The notes under the pieces were generated by a model that made no database searches, was not told where the DNA came from, and saw only the letters and a program-made list of their open reading frames with translations. A DNA stretch of 64,000 bases from assembly GCF_025698545.1 (NCBI RefSeq), contig NC_068567.1, positions 2,914,001 to 2,978,000 on the forward strand. Direction: 5' to 3'. Source of the stretch: Gossypium raimondii (taxonomy: Eukaryota; Streptophyta; Magnoliopsida; Malvales; Malvaceae). The position numbers and the translations under genes are program-made. Shown in pieces: positions 49,341 through 62,574 of this stretch (its first letter is position 1; each line of letters begins with the position of its first letter).

Positions 49341-50289
49341 CATATTTAATAATACAATGAGATTTATATTATATATTTTCAATTTTTTTAATACTCATTT
49401 TGTACATTGTGATTGAATTGTTTAAATATATACGTACATTCAAAATTTTTAAAATTAACTGTATCGAGGAGTGTTTATCACAATTTATTAATGTGATACA
49501 GTACAAATTTTAAATATGTAAAATATCGTAGTTATACATATATGCAACAAATTTTATTCGAAGAAAAATTTAACTACTAATTAGATTCATTTAATTATTA
49601 ATTATGCTGTCTATGAGACATGTTTCCTTTCCTTAAGAAATATTAATTAAATAATAAATTTATCAAGTGTACGATAGGTAAATAACTAACTACTTTTCAT
49701 AAATTCTCTTTTCTTTCAAGGGTGGTATTGAGAACTCTAATTGTTCTCTTATTTGTCTATTTCTTTCCACTTCTAGTGGCCAAAAGTAATTATTACTAAT
49801 AAGATATCCAAGAATCAAGTAATAAGTGTCACAATTCACAATGCCTAGAACTATCTATAGTGATCTCTTATCAATCCATAATTAGGAGGATAATGCACTT
49901 CAGCACACTTAAACCAACATACTCCTGCATTGACAATAATACCTATACTAATCGAGTTAAGACTTAATCGGTAAAACTTAAGTATAATTGAGTGACTGAC
50001 GATGTTGCTTGTTCTTCCATAACACAATAATGATTCTTTTATTATTTATGCTCAATTGATTTTTTTTCCCTGTCAATGCTAATAATTTTATTTTGTAATA
50101 ATATATTTCTAACAACCTAGGTCATTCATCCTAATACTATTCTCGCTCAAGCACAAGAGAATTCTGATATAATTTGGTGCATTAATATTAGTATCATCTC
50201 ACCCTCAAAAACGTATAAATAATGACTAAATTATTTCAAGCCTCCTCATTAATGGTAAGACATTACAGCACAGATATGATATTTTACCT
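49341..50289. other. Intergenic upstream of P450-9
   Basis: AT-rich. It matches unit A at 20545-20702 and from 21690 onward, with the middle about 990 bp absent. About 140 bp at 50030-50170 are absent from unit A. No gene. Confidence 0.5.
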
Positions 50290-50421
50290 TATCTACGAAG
50301 GAACAAAAGGAAAGATGACAACCATATCCCACTCAATTACCATTTAAATGCTTTGTTAAATATGGAAATCACAATAGAATAACTAAAGGAGCAACTGGAT
50401 TCAGTGTTGAGAGAAGGAAAA
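50290..50421 (+). promoter_or_regulatory. Proximal promoter/leader of P450-9
   Basis: Essentially identical to 22230-22361 upstream of P450-5, so both copies should start with the same promoter. Confidence 0.5.
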
Positions 50422-52630
50422 ATGAGTGGCTTGATGGAGCTTGTGATTCTTGTCGCGTGTTGTTTCTTCCTCGTAACTTTAATCAAGTTCCTTTACGATT
50501 ATCTGTGGATACCTCTGCGTATACAGCATATACTGAATTCACAGGGAATCAAAGGACCTCCTATCAGATTCATCCATGGCAACGACAAGGAAATTGCCAA
50601 AACGAAACAAGAAGCATTAGGCAAACCTGTGGCCTGGACAGATGATTTATTTCCCAGACTACAGCCACATATTTACAGCTGGATCAACAGATATGGTAAG
50701 ATCCATGCAGTTTTTTTTCACTAAGATTTATAACTCGTAGTTCTAAGAAAGATTGATCCTTTTTCTTTTTATGTGATTAGGGAAGAACTTTGTTTATTGG
50801 GACGGTGCTCGAGCTGAATTGGTGATTTCTGAGCCTGAACTAGTTAAAGAGGTTTTGAAAAATAGTAAAAATATTTTTCAAAAAGTGAAGCTTCCAGAAA
50901 TTAGTAGGAAGCTCATGGGGAATGGGCTTGCGTTCACTGAGGGGGAAAAATGGGCAAAGTATCGAAAGCTAGCCAATCACACTTTCCATGGGGAAAGCCT
51001 AAAGGTAAATCCTCCAAATATATAAACTTGGTGTAATTAATTTACGAGAATTATACACACACTACAATATTTTAGTAAAGTTTTGTATTGTTTGCTAAGG
51101 ATGAGTTTCTCATCGAAGTTAAGAAGTATCGTGAAAAAATATTTTTCAAAAGTTTGATTATGTTTACCACATAAAATGTTAGATATAAATTAAAAAAAGT
51201 AATTTCATTGAAAGCATTATTCCAAAAAAAAAAAAAACAAAATAATTATTTTTTGGCTTTCTAGCTTAGAATAAAATCTAATTTGAATTCATGCATGGTT
51301 TTGTGTTGAAAAGTGTTTTCCATCGCTACTACTTACATATTGGAGGATTCTTTGGACAGAACATGACTCCAGCAATGATTGCTAGTGTTGAAACAATGCT
51401 AGAAAAGTGGAATGGCCAAGAAGGCCAGGAGATTGAAGTGTTTCAAGAATTTAGATTATTGACTTCAGAAGTGATTTCCAAAACAGCATTTGGTAGCAGT
51501 TACTTGGAGGGGGAGAAGATTTTTGCCCTACTGTACAAGTTGAAAATACTTGTTAATCTAAATATGTCCAAGACTACAATTCCTTTCATCAAGTATGTTC
51601 CCTATAACCTTAGTTAATCCCAAGTTTTTCCTTTATTTCAATTAGCTTTTGAATGCAAATTTTGGACTTTTATTCCCCATAGCTTTTGGTTTTCTCCTTA
51701 TATATAGCTTACCATAGTTTGCTTTTCCAGCAAGCTATGGAAATCTACTGATTTGCTAGAGTCTGAAAAACTTGCAAAAGGAATACAAGATTGTGTAATA
51801 AAGATTGTTAAGAAGAGAGAAGACCAAGTTGTGAATGGGGAAGCCGATAGCTTCGGCAATGATTTTTTTGGATTACTTGTAGATGCCTATAATGATTTGG
51901 ATGAGAAAAATAAGCTTTCATTGCAAGACCTGGTAGATGAATGTAAAACTTTCTACATTGCCGGACAAGAAACAGTTAATTCCCTACTGGGATGGATAGT
52001 CTTGCATTTGGCAATCTATGGAGATTGGCAAGAAAAAGCAAGAAGGGAGGTGATTGACATATTTGGTAACCAAAATCCTCATCTCGAAGGCATCACCAAA
52101 CTTAAAACAGTAAGCAAACAATCAAACCAAGATTTTAAATAGCCTTCACAACATGATGTAATCTAACATATTTTCTATTTTGCAAACAGATGACCATGAT
52201 CATCAATGAAACTCTAAGATTGTATGGTCCGTCAAATGGCTTGGCAAGAACAGTTGCAAGAGAAGTACAGTTGGGAAAGTTAGTCTTGCCTGCTAAATTA
52301 GATATTCTGCCTCTAAATATTGGACTTCACCGTGACCCTCACTTGTGGGGGGATAATGTGCATCTTTTTAAACCAGAGAGATTTGCCGACGGGATTGCCA
52401 AAGCTACCAATTACACCGCGGCTGCATTTTTGCCCTTCGGATTGGGTCCTCGATCTTGTGTTGGTATGACATTTGCAACAATAGAAACCAAGATTGCTCT
52501 CTCCATGATTCTACAACGTTACACCATTACTCTTTCCCCTGCCTATGTCCACTCTCCAATACTTATTCTCACCGTTCGACCACAACATGGAATTCAAGTA
52601 ATAATTGAACCGCTACATAATAATTTTTGA
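50422..52630 (+). CDS. P450-9: CYP749A-like cytochrome P450, intact copy of P450-5
   Basis: Exons: 50422-50695, 50781-51004, 51360-51592, 51731-52109, 52190-52630; 516 aa, all open, GT-AG at every intron, including gcaaacag before exon 5. MSGLMELVILVACCFF anchor, GIKGPPIRF hinge, I-helix AGQETV (about 321-326), ETLR 377-380, PERF, and FGLGPRSCVG with Cys at about 460. Against P450-5 I count about 14 changes in the 379-bp exon 4 (e.g. FLGLLVNAYHD to FFGLLVDAYND, ISGQ to IAGQ) but only 1 in the 441-bp exon 5. This is likely the functional member of the pair. Substrate unknown. Confidence 0.92.
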
Positions 52631-52985
52631 ATTACATAGCTATTAAGAGATGACAATTAATATATCTAAGGTTCTAGCTTTTACTACCCCTTCTCTATTC
52701 CTAAGCTATTCCCACCTTTATATATAATGATATGCAAGTAGCTACCGGTTTCCCATATGGTAAAACATGCAATCAATAAAAAAGAATGTGTTAAGGCAAG
52801 TTTTAGGAGTAGTGACTCAAGATGTGACTGTTACACTTGGCACTACGCAAGCCACAAAATTTTCCTTATTGTTGGTAATTTTGACCCAAATATTTTGATT
52901 ATTTTGCTTGCATCTTTTTTAGAATTTGATGCGGTCGTTGAAAGCACAAAAAATATCTTATCCCTAATAAATAATGAAAAAGAAT
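52631..52985. other. 3' flank of P450-9
   Basis: Practically identical to 24578-24932. A short open frame of 76 codons at 52757-52987 is the same in both copies, but it sits in the 3' flank with no homologue I know. Confidence 0.5.
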
Positions 52986-54509
52986 AGTAAAAGGAAGTTG
53001 GGTCAAATCCTTAGGAATGGACTTGCAAAATATCTTGCTCCGTAAAATCCTAGGCAAAATCTTGCCCAAGAAAACTTAGGTGCCTGAAAAAAATAAAATA
53101 AAAAAATAACATAATAAAATGTTTGGATTTGAAAACGAAAAATAAAATAAAAACAAATTTAAGAATATTGAATCTAAAATTAGAGAAATTAAAAATAGAA
53201 TTGAGAGAAAAGAAATTCTTATGGGAGATTCCAGCCTCCAGTTGTCTCGTTCCGCCTTGGGTTCAATCCTCGGCTTTTAGATGATCCTTCCCAAACCCAA
53301 TAAGCCAGTTATAGTGGAAGAGGACGCCTACGACCACCAGCTCCAAGGATTTAGACTTACGATTTAGTGGAATTTGACTCTAGCCAACAATCACTTCTGT
53401 GGGATCGTCTTATGCTAGATCAACGCTTCTCAATGGCAAATCCCACGCCATTTTGTCTCTTGGGCTCGCCAACCTCTGACGCAGTAAGCTAACGAACCGA
53501 CTGTGCAACCTTCCCAAAACATACAAAGCGGTCGCCTTTGCATACGTTGAAAAGCTTACTTTTTAAGGGACATGGACGGAAGCGTCAGCCCCGTAGTGCG
53601 GAGAAACGAAGAATACTCAGCGAGGAGGCTAAGTACGAATTCTAAGCCTCATGAACTCTTTTGGGGATTTTTGACAACCTTCGGCTAGATGGGTTTAGTG
53701 GCTCATGGTTGTGGTAGAAAAGAAAATAAATAAATAAAAATAAAGATTTTATTAAAAAGAAATATGAGAAGAACAAAAGCCTAAACTTTTGGGGAGAAAG
53801 TGTTTTTAGAAAAATATCTGGATCCCCTTTTGAGTCACTTCACCCCCTATTTATAGTGCTAGGGGAGATAGTCTAATCCTACTTAAATTCCTAAAAGATA
53901 AATACATTTAATTGAAGATAAATAAAGATAAAATAAAATCCTAAAAATAATCCTTAATAATTATCTCAATATTAATTATCCTAATATAATTAAAATAAAG
54001 TTTAATAGAATAAAATCTCTTCTTTTTGCATTTCAACCCTTGTGTCCTCCATGCTTGCACTTTTGGCACCAACTTTTCCTCTTGTGTCGCACATTGGCCC
54101 ATTTTATCTCTAAATTCACGCTTTTGGCCCTAAATTTTGCTTTTGCCTCAAATTTAGTCCCTATGAGATAAAAGATCATAAATAGCTCAAATTAGCAAGA
54201 TCATACTCAGAATAAATACATAATTAATACATAAAAATACATTATTCTAGAGTGTTATCAGAATATTGTTTAGATAATCTCGTGTTTATTATTAAAGAAG
54301 AGATTGAATCAAATAAAATTACTTTTCAAGGATTCTTATGTGGCCTACTTACCTTATATACTAAGATATGCAATCCAAGAAGATGTAGACTAACTTTATG
54401 ATATTTTATATCCTTATATTAATGATAATTGATTTGATGAGATTTTGATAAATCAAGATGAATTAAAAGTTACTTTGTGAAGGTGGGTTTGTGCTCTAAA
54501 TATGGAAGG
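52986..54509 (-). mobile_element. TE-derived DNA, probably an LTR in minus orientation
   Basis: On the minus strand a TATA-like actataaatagg (about 53850) is followed by a polyadenylation-like taaaatcttta...ttattt region (about 53720-53750), the order of an LTR. Only the first about 500 bp are kept in unit A. No coding domain. Low-confidence family call; ends approximate. Confidence 0.35.
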
Positions 54510-55955
54510 TGTAAGGCCCAATATTTGCCCGGCTCATAAACCAAAAAATAAGCCAGTTAAAAGCCCATGAATCAAAAAATAATAATACAAAAACAAAATT
54601 AATAATAGTCTAAATGTCCATTTACAGACATCAAACCCAATCAACCCAATTGGCCTAGATCCTAGCCCAAACCTAAACCCGATTCTAATGCCCATCAGCC
54701 AACCCCAGCCCAATGGCCCAAATCCACCGAAACCCTAGCCTTCTTTAGCAGCATTCACCCCCCAACCGCCGCAACAGTGGCCTCCTCTCCCTAGCCACGC
54801 GCACCTCACGCACGTAGCGCCATCACGAGCCTCCAGTTGGCCTCGTACGGCCTCGCACCTGCAACAACCTGCAGCGAACGCAACAAACAAAGCAGGGGCA
54901 GAGCAAAACAACAGAAAATGATAGCAAAAAGGGCAGAAATAGTAGGATATTCTTGGGGAACTTTTTTCATTTTTTCGGCAATAAAAATGCCATTTTCCAG
55001 CATTTGTAAGGGAGGGGGGAACGCATATTGTAGAACATACGCAGAAAATCAATACAAAAGAAAGAAAAAAAAAAGGTTTTCTTTTCCTTCCACTTTCTTT
55101 TCTTCTCCGATGGTTTTTTTCTTATCGTTTGTTATTAGCCTCATATAAGTCTATATATATAGAGCAAATAACAGAAAGAGGGAGAAGTTAGAACTCTTAC
55201 CTGGCCGCCGGATCTCTGACCATCTCCGTCGCCATCGGAGTCTCGGCAGGGGTCGAGAGCGCAAGAGAGGCGCAGAGAGGAGAGCGTTTAAGTTCTCTAT
55301 TTTTTTGTTTTTTTATTTATTTTATTTTTCTTTTATTTTTTCTCTTTCTTTTCGTTTTGAAAGAATGAAAGGATGCCTATCAGATTAGGGTTTTAACTTT
55401 GGCCCTTATGAGATGTGAAACGACGCCGTTTGGAGTCTGATCAGTGGCTCCAAAACGGTGCCATATTGGAGCCATGACCCGATAACCCGATCCGATCGTG
55501 GCTTGACCCGCATGTTTTGAAAAGGGAGGGTTATTTGCGCTCCAAGTCCTCCTTGTTTGTGTTTGGTTTCAAGTTGGTTTATGCTGCTTCTTTTAAATTT
55601 GGCCTATCATTTCATTTCTGTTTCATTTTAGTCCGTGTTGAAACGCTGGGTGTTAGGGTGGGGATTATTTCCTGATTGGTCATTCGCCCTTTTAGCGCAT
55701 TTTATTTTGGTCCCTGGACCATTCTTTTAGTTATTTACAGCTTTAATCTCGAAATTCATCTTAATTTTTAATTTAGTCTTTTTATTATTCTGTTTATTTT
55801 TTATTTATTTTTATTTAAAATTAATAAGTTTAATATTATCACCATTGGTATTACCTATTATTGCCATATTTCTATTTATTTGTTTAGCTAAATGTAAATA
55901 TCTTTAAATATCTTTATTATTATTATTTTTACCCACTTATACTGTTTTTAAACTT

Positions 55956-56012
<57 letters not shown>

Positions 56013-57200
56013 TATATTCTATAATCTATATGCATTTTATTTATATATATGTATATACATGCGACTTCTATACTTTATAATTTTTTAAATATATATATAT
56101 ATGCACGTATACATTTTATAACCTATACATATATTTAACAATTCCTAAATATATATTTTTATGTTCTATTGTTTTAAATATGTACATACTTATATTTTCA
56201 TATATATTTCTATAATTTATATATATTAATATATCAATACACATTTTAATTTCACGAATATATATATACTTACATGCTTTTTATCTTACAAATTTTTATA
56301 CCTATATATACATATATATATATTACTCTTGTAATTTTATTCATTTCTTTATTTATCTTTTATTTATATTTTCATCATCATTTAGAATGAATGTTATAAT
56401 TTTATTGCTTATATGTTTGCAATTGTGTATTTTATTAGTTTGTCTTTGTATTTATTTTACTTCGTAGCCCTCGTTTGTATTATTTTGCTTACATCATCAT
56501 CATTCCATTACGCCCATTTTATTTAGATTTTCAAAAAAAAGAAATTTAAAAAAATATAAGTAATAATCAGTATTTGGGATCTTCGAAAGAATCAAGCCCT
56601 AACGTATTGGGTTCCGATTTTCTTCGTTGAATCTAAATAATCGAGATTTTCTTTACATACAAATTTCAAATAACCCATTCTCGGGAATTCGACACGTTGT
56701 GTCCTAACGCATTGGATATGACATGTTATTTTCTCGAGACGAGGATTTTTCTAACAAAGGCAATATTCGATATTTAGGGATATTGTGAAATCAAGCCCTA
56801 ACTTACTGGGTCTTGATTTTCTCATTTAATTCAAATAATCGGATAACCTTCTCAAAACGCATGGGTTTTAAAAGTCAAGAGATAAATTTAATTTTGAAGA
56901 TTTAAAATGTTGCACTCTAACTTACTGAGTGTGACGATTTATTTCTTTGAAATAAGTGAATCTCATCGTCTAATTCATTTTATCCAAAAGAAAAGGATCG
57001 TATTTTAAAATCTTTTCAAAATTTCGACATTAAGACGTTAAACTATCAATTCGGTACCAATTTTGGGCGTTACGAGGGTGCTAACCCTTCCTCGTGCGTA
57101 ACTGACTCCCGAACCTATTTTCTCAGAAATTCGCAGACCTAAAATTATTTTCAAGGTGACCCGATCACACCTTAATAATAAAAGATCGGTGGCGGCTCCC
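54510..57200 (+). mobile_element. TAT-like Gypsy LTR region
   Basis: Begins tgtaaggcccaatatttgcc and contains gccca-rich sequence, a GC-rich stretch at 54730-54900, and a TATA-like ctatatatatag near 55150. The right part has ggcgttacgagggtgctaac, cgtgcgtaactgactcccga and ggtggcggctccc, words I associate with large TAT/Ogre-like Gypsy elements. The short open frames here are not genes. It resembles the LTR at 62575 in composition. Absent from unit A. Confidence 0.5.
55961..56009. repeat. (TA)n microsatellite
   Basis: About 24 uninterrupted ta dinucleotides, followed by further imperfect tata-rich DNA to about 56330. Confidence 0.9.
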
Positions 57201-59344
57201 AATTTTCATTTTCAAAAGTCGATCCACGGTTTTCTAAAATGGTTTCGATAGAAGGCTTGTTCAACCTTGATAAATGTTTTATCATTGAGGTAGACTTTTT
57301 TGAAGTAGTTGCCAAAGTGCCAATGGTAGTGTCCTTCGTATCTAGCACTACAACAAGCAACAAAACTTGTCATTTTTGGTGTTGAAAATCTTTTCCACAA
57401 AATCAATTGTGCAATGACTTGTGGACGTGTGCTGGTACACGGTTTACAAATTGATTTTCATGATATTTGAATGTATTTGAAAATGTTTACAAATTGGTAC
57501 CAAAGATGAGAAAGGATCGAATTGTAAAATGATGTTTAGAAATGTGTACTAAGCCCGAATGAACATATGATAGGATACAATTGGCATGCCAATAGGGGTA
57601 TTTCGCACGCTGTATGGGTTTGATATGTGATGAGGTAATGATGTGCTGATCACACTGATTGTATCAAAATTTAGCATTTATTGCGAATTATTAAGTTATA
57701 GTTACAGTGATTCAGGTGTATTTTGGGGGGAGGATGTGTAGCCTATAAGCTTGGCACTCAGTGCCCAGGTGTGTTTCTGGAGGGATGTATAGTCTACAGG
57801 CTTGACACTTAGTGCCCAAGTGTGTTCATCAATGGTATGGCTCGTTTGAGCAATCATATGTGTTTTAAGTGGTTACCCATGTATTCGTATTTGTTCATTA
57901 TAGTTCATCAAGTTAACGGTTTTTATAAATGGGACATTGGTTGAATAGTAATAAATATAATATAATAAATGATAGATGAATGATGTAAAGTTTGCTTATG
58001 TTCAATGGTTAGTTGACATGATATTGATTTGGATCAATTTGTATAATATGGAATGATATGACTTAAATGTGATGAACTCACTGTTGATATGAATTGTGGT
58101 AATAGGATAAATCGTTTAGTTAATTGTTTTGTCATGTAATTGTGGGAATTAAGGTAAGTTACATTGTTTTAAACCTATGAACTTACTAAGCTTATTTAAA
58201 GCATACTCTGTTTCATTTTCTATTTCTTGTAGTTAACATTTTGCAGAACTAGGTGATAGGATCATCTCGAAGGTCATACTATCCAACCTCCACTTTGGTA
58301 GACTTTTAAACCATTAAACTCAGTGATGTGGCATGTAATAGGAGTTGATTTGTAAATACATGTTTTGTTGAAGTTGAGTGTTAAATGGTGATGTATAATT
58401 GTATATATGTTTGTTAGCAAGTTGATATGCTAACTTTTGACTTGAATGATAGCATTTGAATGTAATGTTTTGGTGATAGGGTCATTTATGCGTGATGATA
58501 ATTTGGTGTTTGGATTTCATATAAGGCATATATGTGATCATAATCTAATTGACATGAGATAAGATTAATTACTTGAATTGATGCATGTTATATTATGGTG
58601 CTATTGAGGCATATTAATTAGATTCTAGGGATCATGGTTTGTGATTTATTTTGGCATGAAATTGTACATTTTGGATGAGTTATCAAGTGGATAGTTATTA
58701 TGCATAACTTAGGTGATGAATTGATTTTGATAGTTTGTTGAAAAAGGTACCTTTTTTGTATACACAGGCTAACACACGGCCAAATATTACACACGGGTAA
58801 GTGACATGGTCGTATGCTTTGTTTTTAATTGGGAGGTTTTGGGTTACACAGTTCCAATTTGTTACATGGGGTGACCACACGCCCATGTGATACTGTAGAT
58901 TTGGTCATTAGAATTTCCACACGGTTTTAGTCTCTCTCACAGCCTAGCCACACGGCCGTGTGATTGTTTGTAAGTTTTTGCATTTAGGTTCCCACGATTT
59001 CATTGAGTTACACGGCCAGGTTGCACGACCATGTGACTTGAATTTCGCACGGTCACCGATCGTAACACGGCCTAAGCACACAACCATGTAACCCTGTATT
59101 GCAAATTTCTCCTTGATGTTTAAAAGTTTGTAATTAAGTCTTTATTTGTTTCTAGGTTGGTTTAAGAGCTTTCATAAGCTTGATTGAGACTCGTAATTGT
59201 TTGTAGGTCATATTATAAATGAACTATAAATTGTTTTGTTGTTTCATTGAATGTTAAAGTTAGAAATGTATGTGATTTATTCAATTAACTGTTGTAGAAT
59301 CCTGTAGCTCGGGCCCGACAACCGGACCGGGTGAGGGGTGTTAC
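57201..59344 (+). mobile_element. Gypsy-type LTR remnant, unit B
   Basis: From 57709 it matches 25483-27109 of unit A, including the cacggccgtgtg palindrome at 58950 that is reduced in A. Here the left part of the element (about 57400-57708) is still present, which shows that unit A lost it. Ends gaccgggtgaggggtgtta. Confidence 0.5.
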
Positions 59345-60000
59345 TTACCAATAATGATGATCAAGTGGAATGTTCCAAGAAGTATGTTTTGATCCTTGTT
59401 GAAATCTCTAACCATCAAGTTATTTTTTCATTATTGTGGAGCTCTTGGTCATATTAGACCTAAATACTTTAACATGTTGAAAGATTAATGGTGGAAGCAA
59501 GTAGTGGCAGAACCAACGCCCACTGCTCCTATCACTGCTCCAGGTCAAGGGTAAAAATCTATATGAGGGAGAATGAGAGGTCATCTCAAGGATTTGATGA
59601 ACATAAGAAGAGAAACTGGGTTATCTATCATTATTGTAATATGGTTGGTCATATCAAACCGCATTGTTATAAGATGTTGAATGACCTAATATGACAATTG
59701 TTTGAAGACAAGTTGCAACTCAATCAAGATACAACTAGAAACATGTATGGGTGAGAAAAGATTGACAATTGATTGATGTATGTTAGAATCGTGAAGTGGA
59801 AACTGACGCAACAACTTTTGAAAATCAAGATGAAAATATTTATGCTCTCTAGAGATCTTGTGGTAAAAATCCTTGTTGCTCCATGAGTTGTAACTCTCAC
59901 CTACAGAGCTATTGATAAGTTAGCATCCATTGCACCCTATGTTGAAACACCTTATTGAGGGGGAGTGTGTTAATGCTACAATTAAGGGGGAGTTTCTTCT
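59345..60000 (+). mobile_element. Copia gag/polypurine relic, unit B
   Basis: Copy of 27110-27730, with the zinc-knuckle-like YHYCNMVGHIKPHCYK piece and gagggggagtgtgttaatgc near 59956. Broken fragment. Confidence 0.5.
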
Positions 60001-60079
60001 TTGCCATGCTTTTTGTTATTGATTCTGTTTATTCATGATGTTGCCTACATGTTATTACTTTATGTAATTGATAAAACTT

Positions 60080-60660
60080 TAGCTTATGGAGATGTCGAGA
60101 AGAGCGGCAACCTTGGCCAAACTGCTAGGTAATGCCATAATATAACCCATGGCCCATCCATTAGCACCTTTGAGTAATCATCGTCATCCTGAAACTTGAT
60201 CAAGTAAAAATCTTTCTTCAAATCCATTAATTGAATGGATTTATTCAGCTTTCAGAGTACATACACCTTGTTAGAGAAAGCATTAAAAGTTATGCGTCGG
60301 CCCAAAAGTTTGATGTTGACAGTACCCACACCATACGCTTCTCAATAAATTTGTGAACCTGATTTGAAAAACTAAGAGAAGGTATTCCATCAACATTAGT
60401 CGTTGTGATGTCCCCCTCATGGAACTCAAAATCATCATCTTGTGAAACACTAGAATGATGTAATGAAGAACCCAAAAAACGTGTCCTTAAAGGATGTCCT
60501 AGGCATCATTGGTTCCTTCATCTGCAAACCATTCCTACCAACCATCTGATCGTCAATATCCGGTAGCTCATCCGGTCGCCTCCATACCTTCTTGGTTGTC
60601 TGACCAAAGTTGACACTGGAAGTAGCGGAGTTGGAGCCAATCACAAAAGCACCTCTGGAG
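60080..60660 (-). mobile_element. LINE ORF1 fragment (DUF4283-like), unit B
   Basis: Copy of 27838-28400 with the same TKKVWRRPDE and VDGIPSLSFSNQVHKFIEKR blocks. Truncated and frame-broken. Confidence 0.75.
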
Positions 60661-60947
60661 AAATTCTATAACATGTAAGTCATTTAATCAATAAGATAAA
60701 TCAATAATCAATAATCGCTATATGATTATTTTAATACTCGTAAGTACCTGCTGCTCCAAAATAATAATAATTAAGCCTAGACCTGAATTTGATCTGCTCC
60801 AACAATTTGTTTCATTACTAATCTATTAATAAAATGTTGAAAATATATTTTTATATTAATATGATCATTAAATTTATATTATTTTTATTTTTAAATTGAA
60901 TTTAGGTGAGATGAATGAAAACTAATATTAAAAAGGGCATAATTTTC

Positions 60948-61250
60948 TATTAGATCTTGTACTTTGCGTAAGTTATGGATTTAGTACTTATATTTTAATT
61001 TGGTTATTTTCAGTTCTTGTACTTTTAAATTTGAAAATTTTAGTCATGACCAAATGATTTATTTTAAAATTGATGTGTCAAACATAGTGTCACATATGTA
61101 ATGCTATGTTTGTTTGTTATTTTCACATTTTATTCACAAAAATTAATTAATAGATTTAACGACTGTCATTTGCATTAAGATTAAAATTTTGAAATTCAAA
61201 AAATCTAATTGGTGAATATGGACTAAATCTATAACTTTATGCATAATACA
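60948..61250. mobile_element. Short TIR (MITE-like) element, unit B
   Basis: Copy of 28676-28978 with the same inverted ends. Confidence 0.5.
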
Positions 61251-61748
61251 AGAATAATGACATAATTTAATCAAATAAATTTAACTGTTACCATTAAATC
61301 AGGACTACAATTTCAAAATTCAAAATAAATAAGAATTAAAATTAAAGTCTGAAGTTTAATATCATATTAGACCTATAAAAAAAAACTCTCCGTCTAAAGT
61401 CTAATCCAAGCCGGGCGTCCTACTCGGCATGTGAACAAAACTACTCATAAGGCGTGATAGACATTGATGTTTTAACTTATATAATAATATGTCTGACTTA
61501 TACTTCCAACTAATCTTTATGTTGTTCGAAGGATCCAAAAGGAAAAAAGGACACTAACCCATATCCAGGAATTGCTGACACGTTTTTTTTTTGTCTTTTG
61601 TTTTTTTAATGATTGAGACAAGACTAATACGACGGAGTTAATTATTGTGATGATAACTACCGATTATTAAAAAAACCCCTTAAATTACAAGGAGCATCTG
61701 TTATTGAGACTACAAGGAGCATCTGAGTTCAGAATTAAGACAAGCAAA
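61251..61748 (+). promoter_or_regulatory. Upstream region of P450-10
   Basis: Follows 28979-29516, with the same switch from the P450-2-like distal block (61451-61540) to the P450-4-like proximal block. A short stretch before the ATG is replaced by a local repeat of caaggagcatctg (near 61690 and 61720). Confidence 0.5.
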
Positions 61749-62022
61749 ATGAGTGGCTTGATGGAGCTTGTAATTCTTGTCCCATGTTGTTTCTTCCTCG
61801 TAGCTTTAATAAAGTTCCTTTATGATTACCTGTGGGTACCTCTCCGTCTACAGCATCTGATGAATTCACAGGGAATCAAAGGACCTCCTTACAAATTCAT
61901 CCATGGAAACAATGAAGAAGCTACCAAGATGAGACAAGAAGCATTAAGCAAACCTATGGCCTTGAAGCATGATATATTTCCTAGAGTGCAGCCACATGTT
62001 TACACCTGGATCAACAGATATG
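61749..62022 (+). CDS. P450-10: exon 1 of a CYP749A-like P450 (partial)
   Basis: Exon 1 encodes 91 codons (MSGLMELVILVPCCFF..., GIKGPPYKF hinge, ending INRYG) and ends at a normal gtaaga donor. It differs from P450-6 exon 1 by only a few residues (e.g. REEA to RQEA, RHD to KHD). The rest of the gene is not in the window: intron 1 follows unit A to about 62490, then a TAT-like LTR element starts at 62575 and runs to the end. Whether exons 2-5 follow the element is unknown. The gene may be disrupted in splicing or expression by a large intronic element. Confidence 0.85.
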
Positions 62023-62574
62023 GTAAGATCCATGCATATTTTTCACTATAGTGTTCCAATATAGTAGTAAATGAAAATTTGTAAGTAATTAAAAGTTGAC
62101 TTGGTTACTAATAAAAGTTGTTTATTCAAAAGTGATGCAGTTACTTGATTATTAATAAAAAAAATTAGGATTATTTTAGTAATAAATAATGAACAATTGT
62201 ATTTATTTTTAACAAATAAACATCTATTAAATAGTTATATTTTTATAAGTAGACATTAGAATTCGTATAGATAAGAGAGGAATTTCATTTTATATGCTAA
62301 AACCCAAAAACAAAGCATTTATCCATTCTCCTTCATCTTCAAATATTCAAAGGTTGTTTTATCAAGAACTATTGCAGAAGTTTTTATAGAATATGATACT
62401 TTTCCTAATGTTCAGTGTACTATTTTCATTAATATAAAAAAGTGGCGTTGGTTAATTTTTATAAGTTTATTTGTATTCTTACCCACCAGTTCTATTAAAT
62501 AGTTATAACAAAATTGACCCGTCAAAAGTCTTTGCTTCATTCTCGTTACACGACAATGAGGAAAGAGAAACAGC
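62023..62574. other. Intron 1 of P450-10 up to the LTR
   Basis: Matches intron 1 of P450-6 with a deletion in the middle, up to cttacccaccagttct (62490). 62493-62574 has no counterpart in P450-6. Confidence 0.55.

Noticed and set aside
54735-55148. Overlapping open frames on both strands
   Set aside because: They lie in the GC-rich part of a TAT-like LTR and have no protein family signature.
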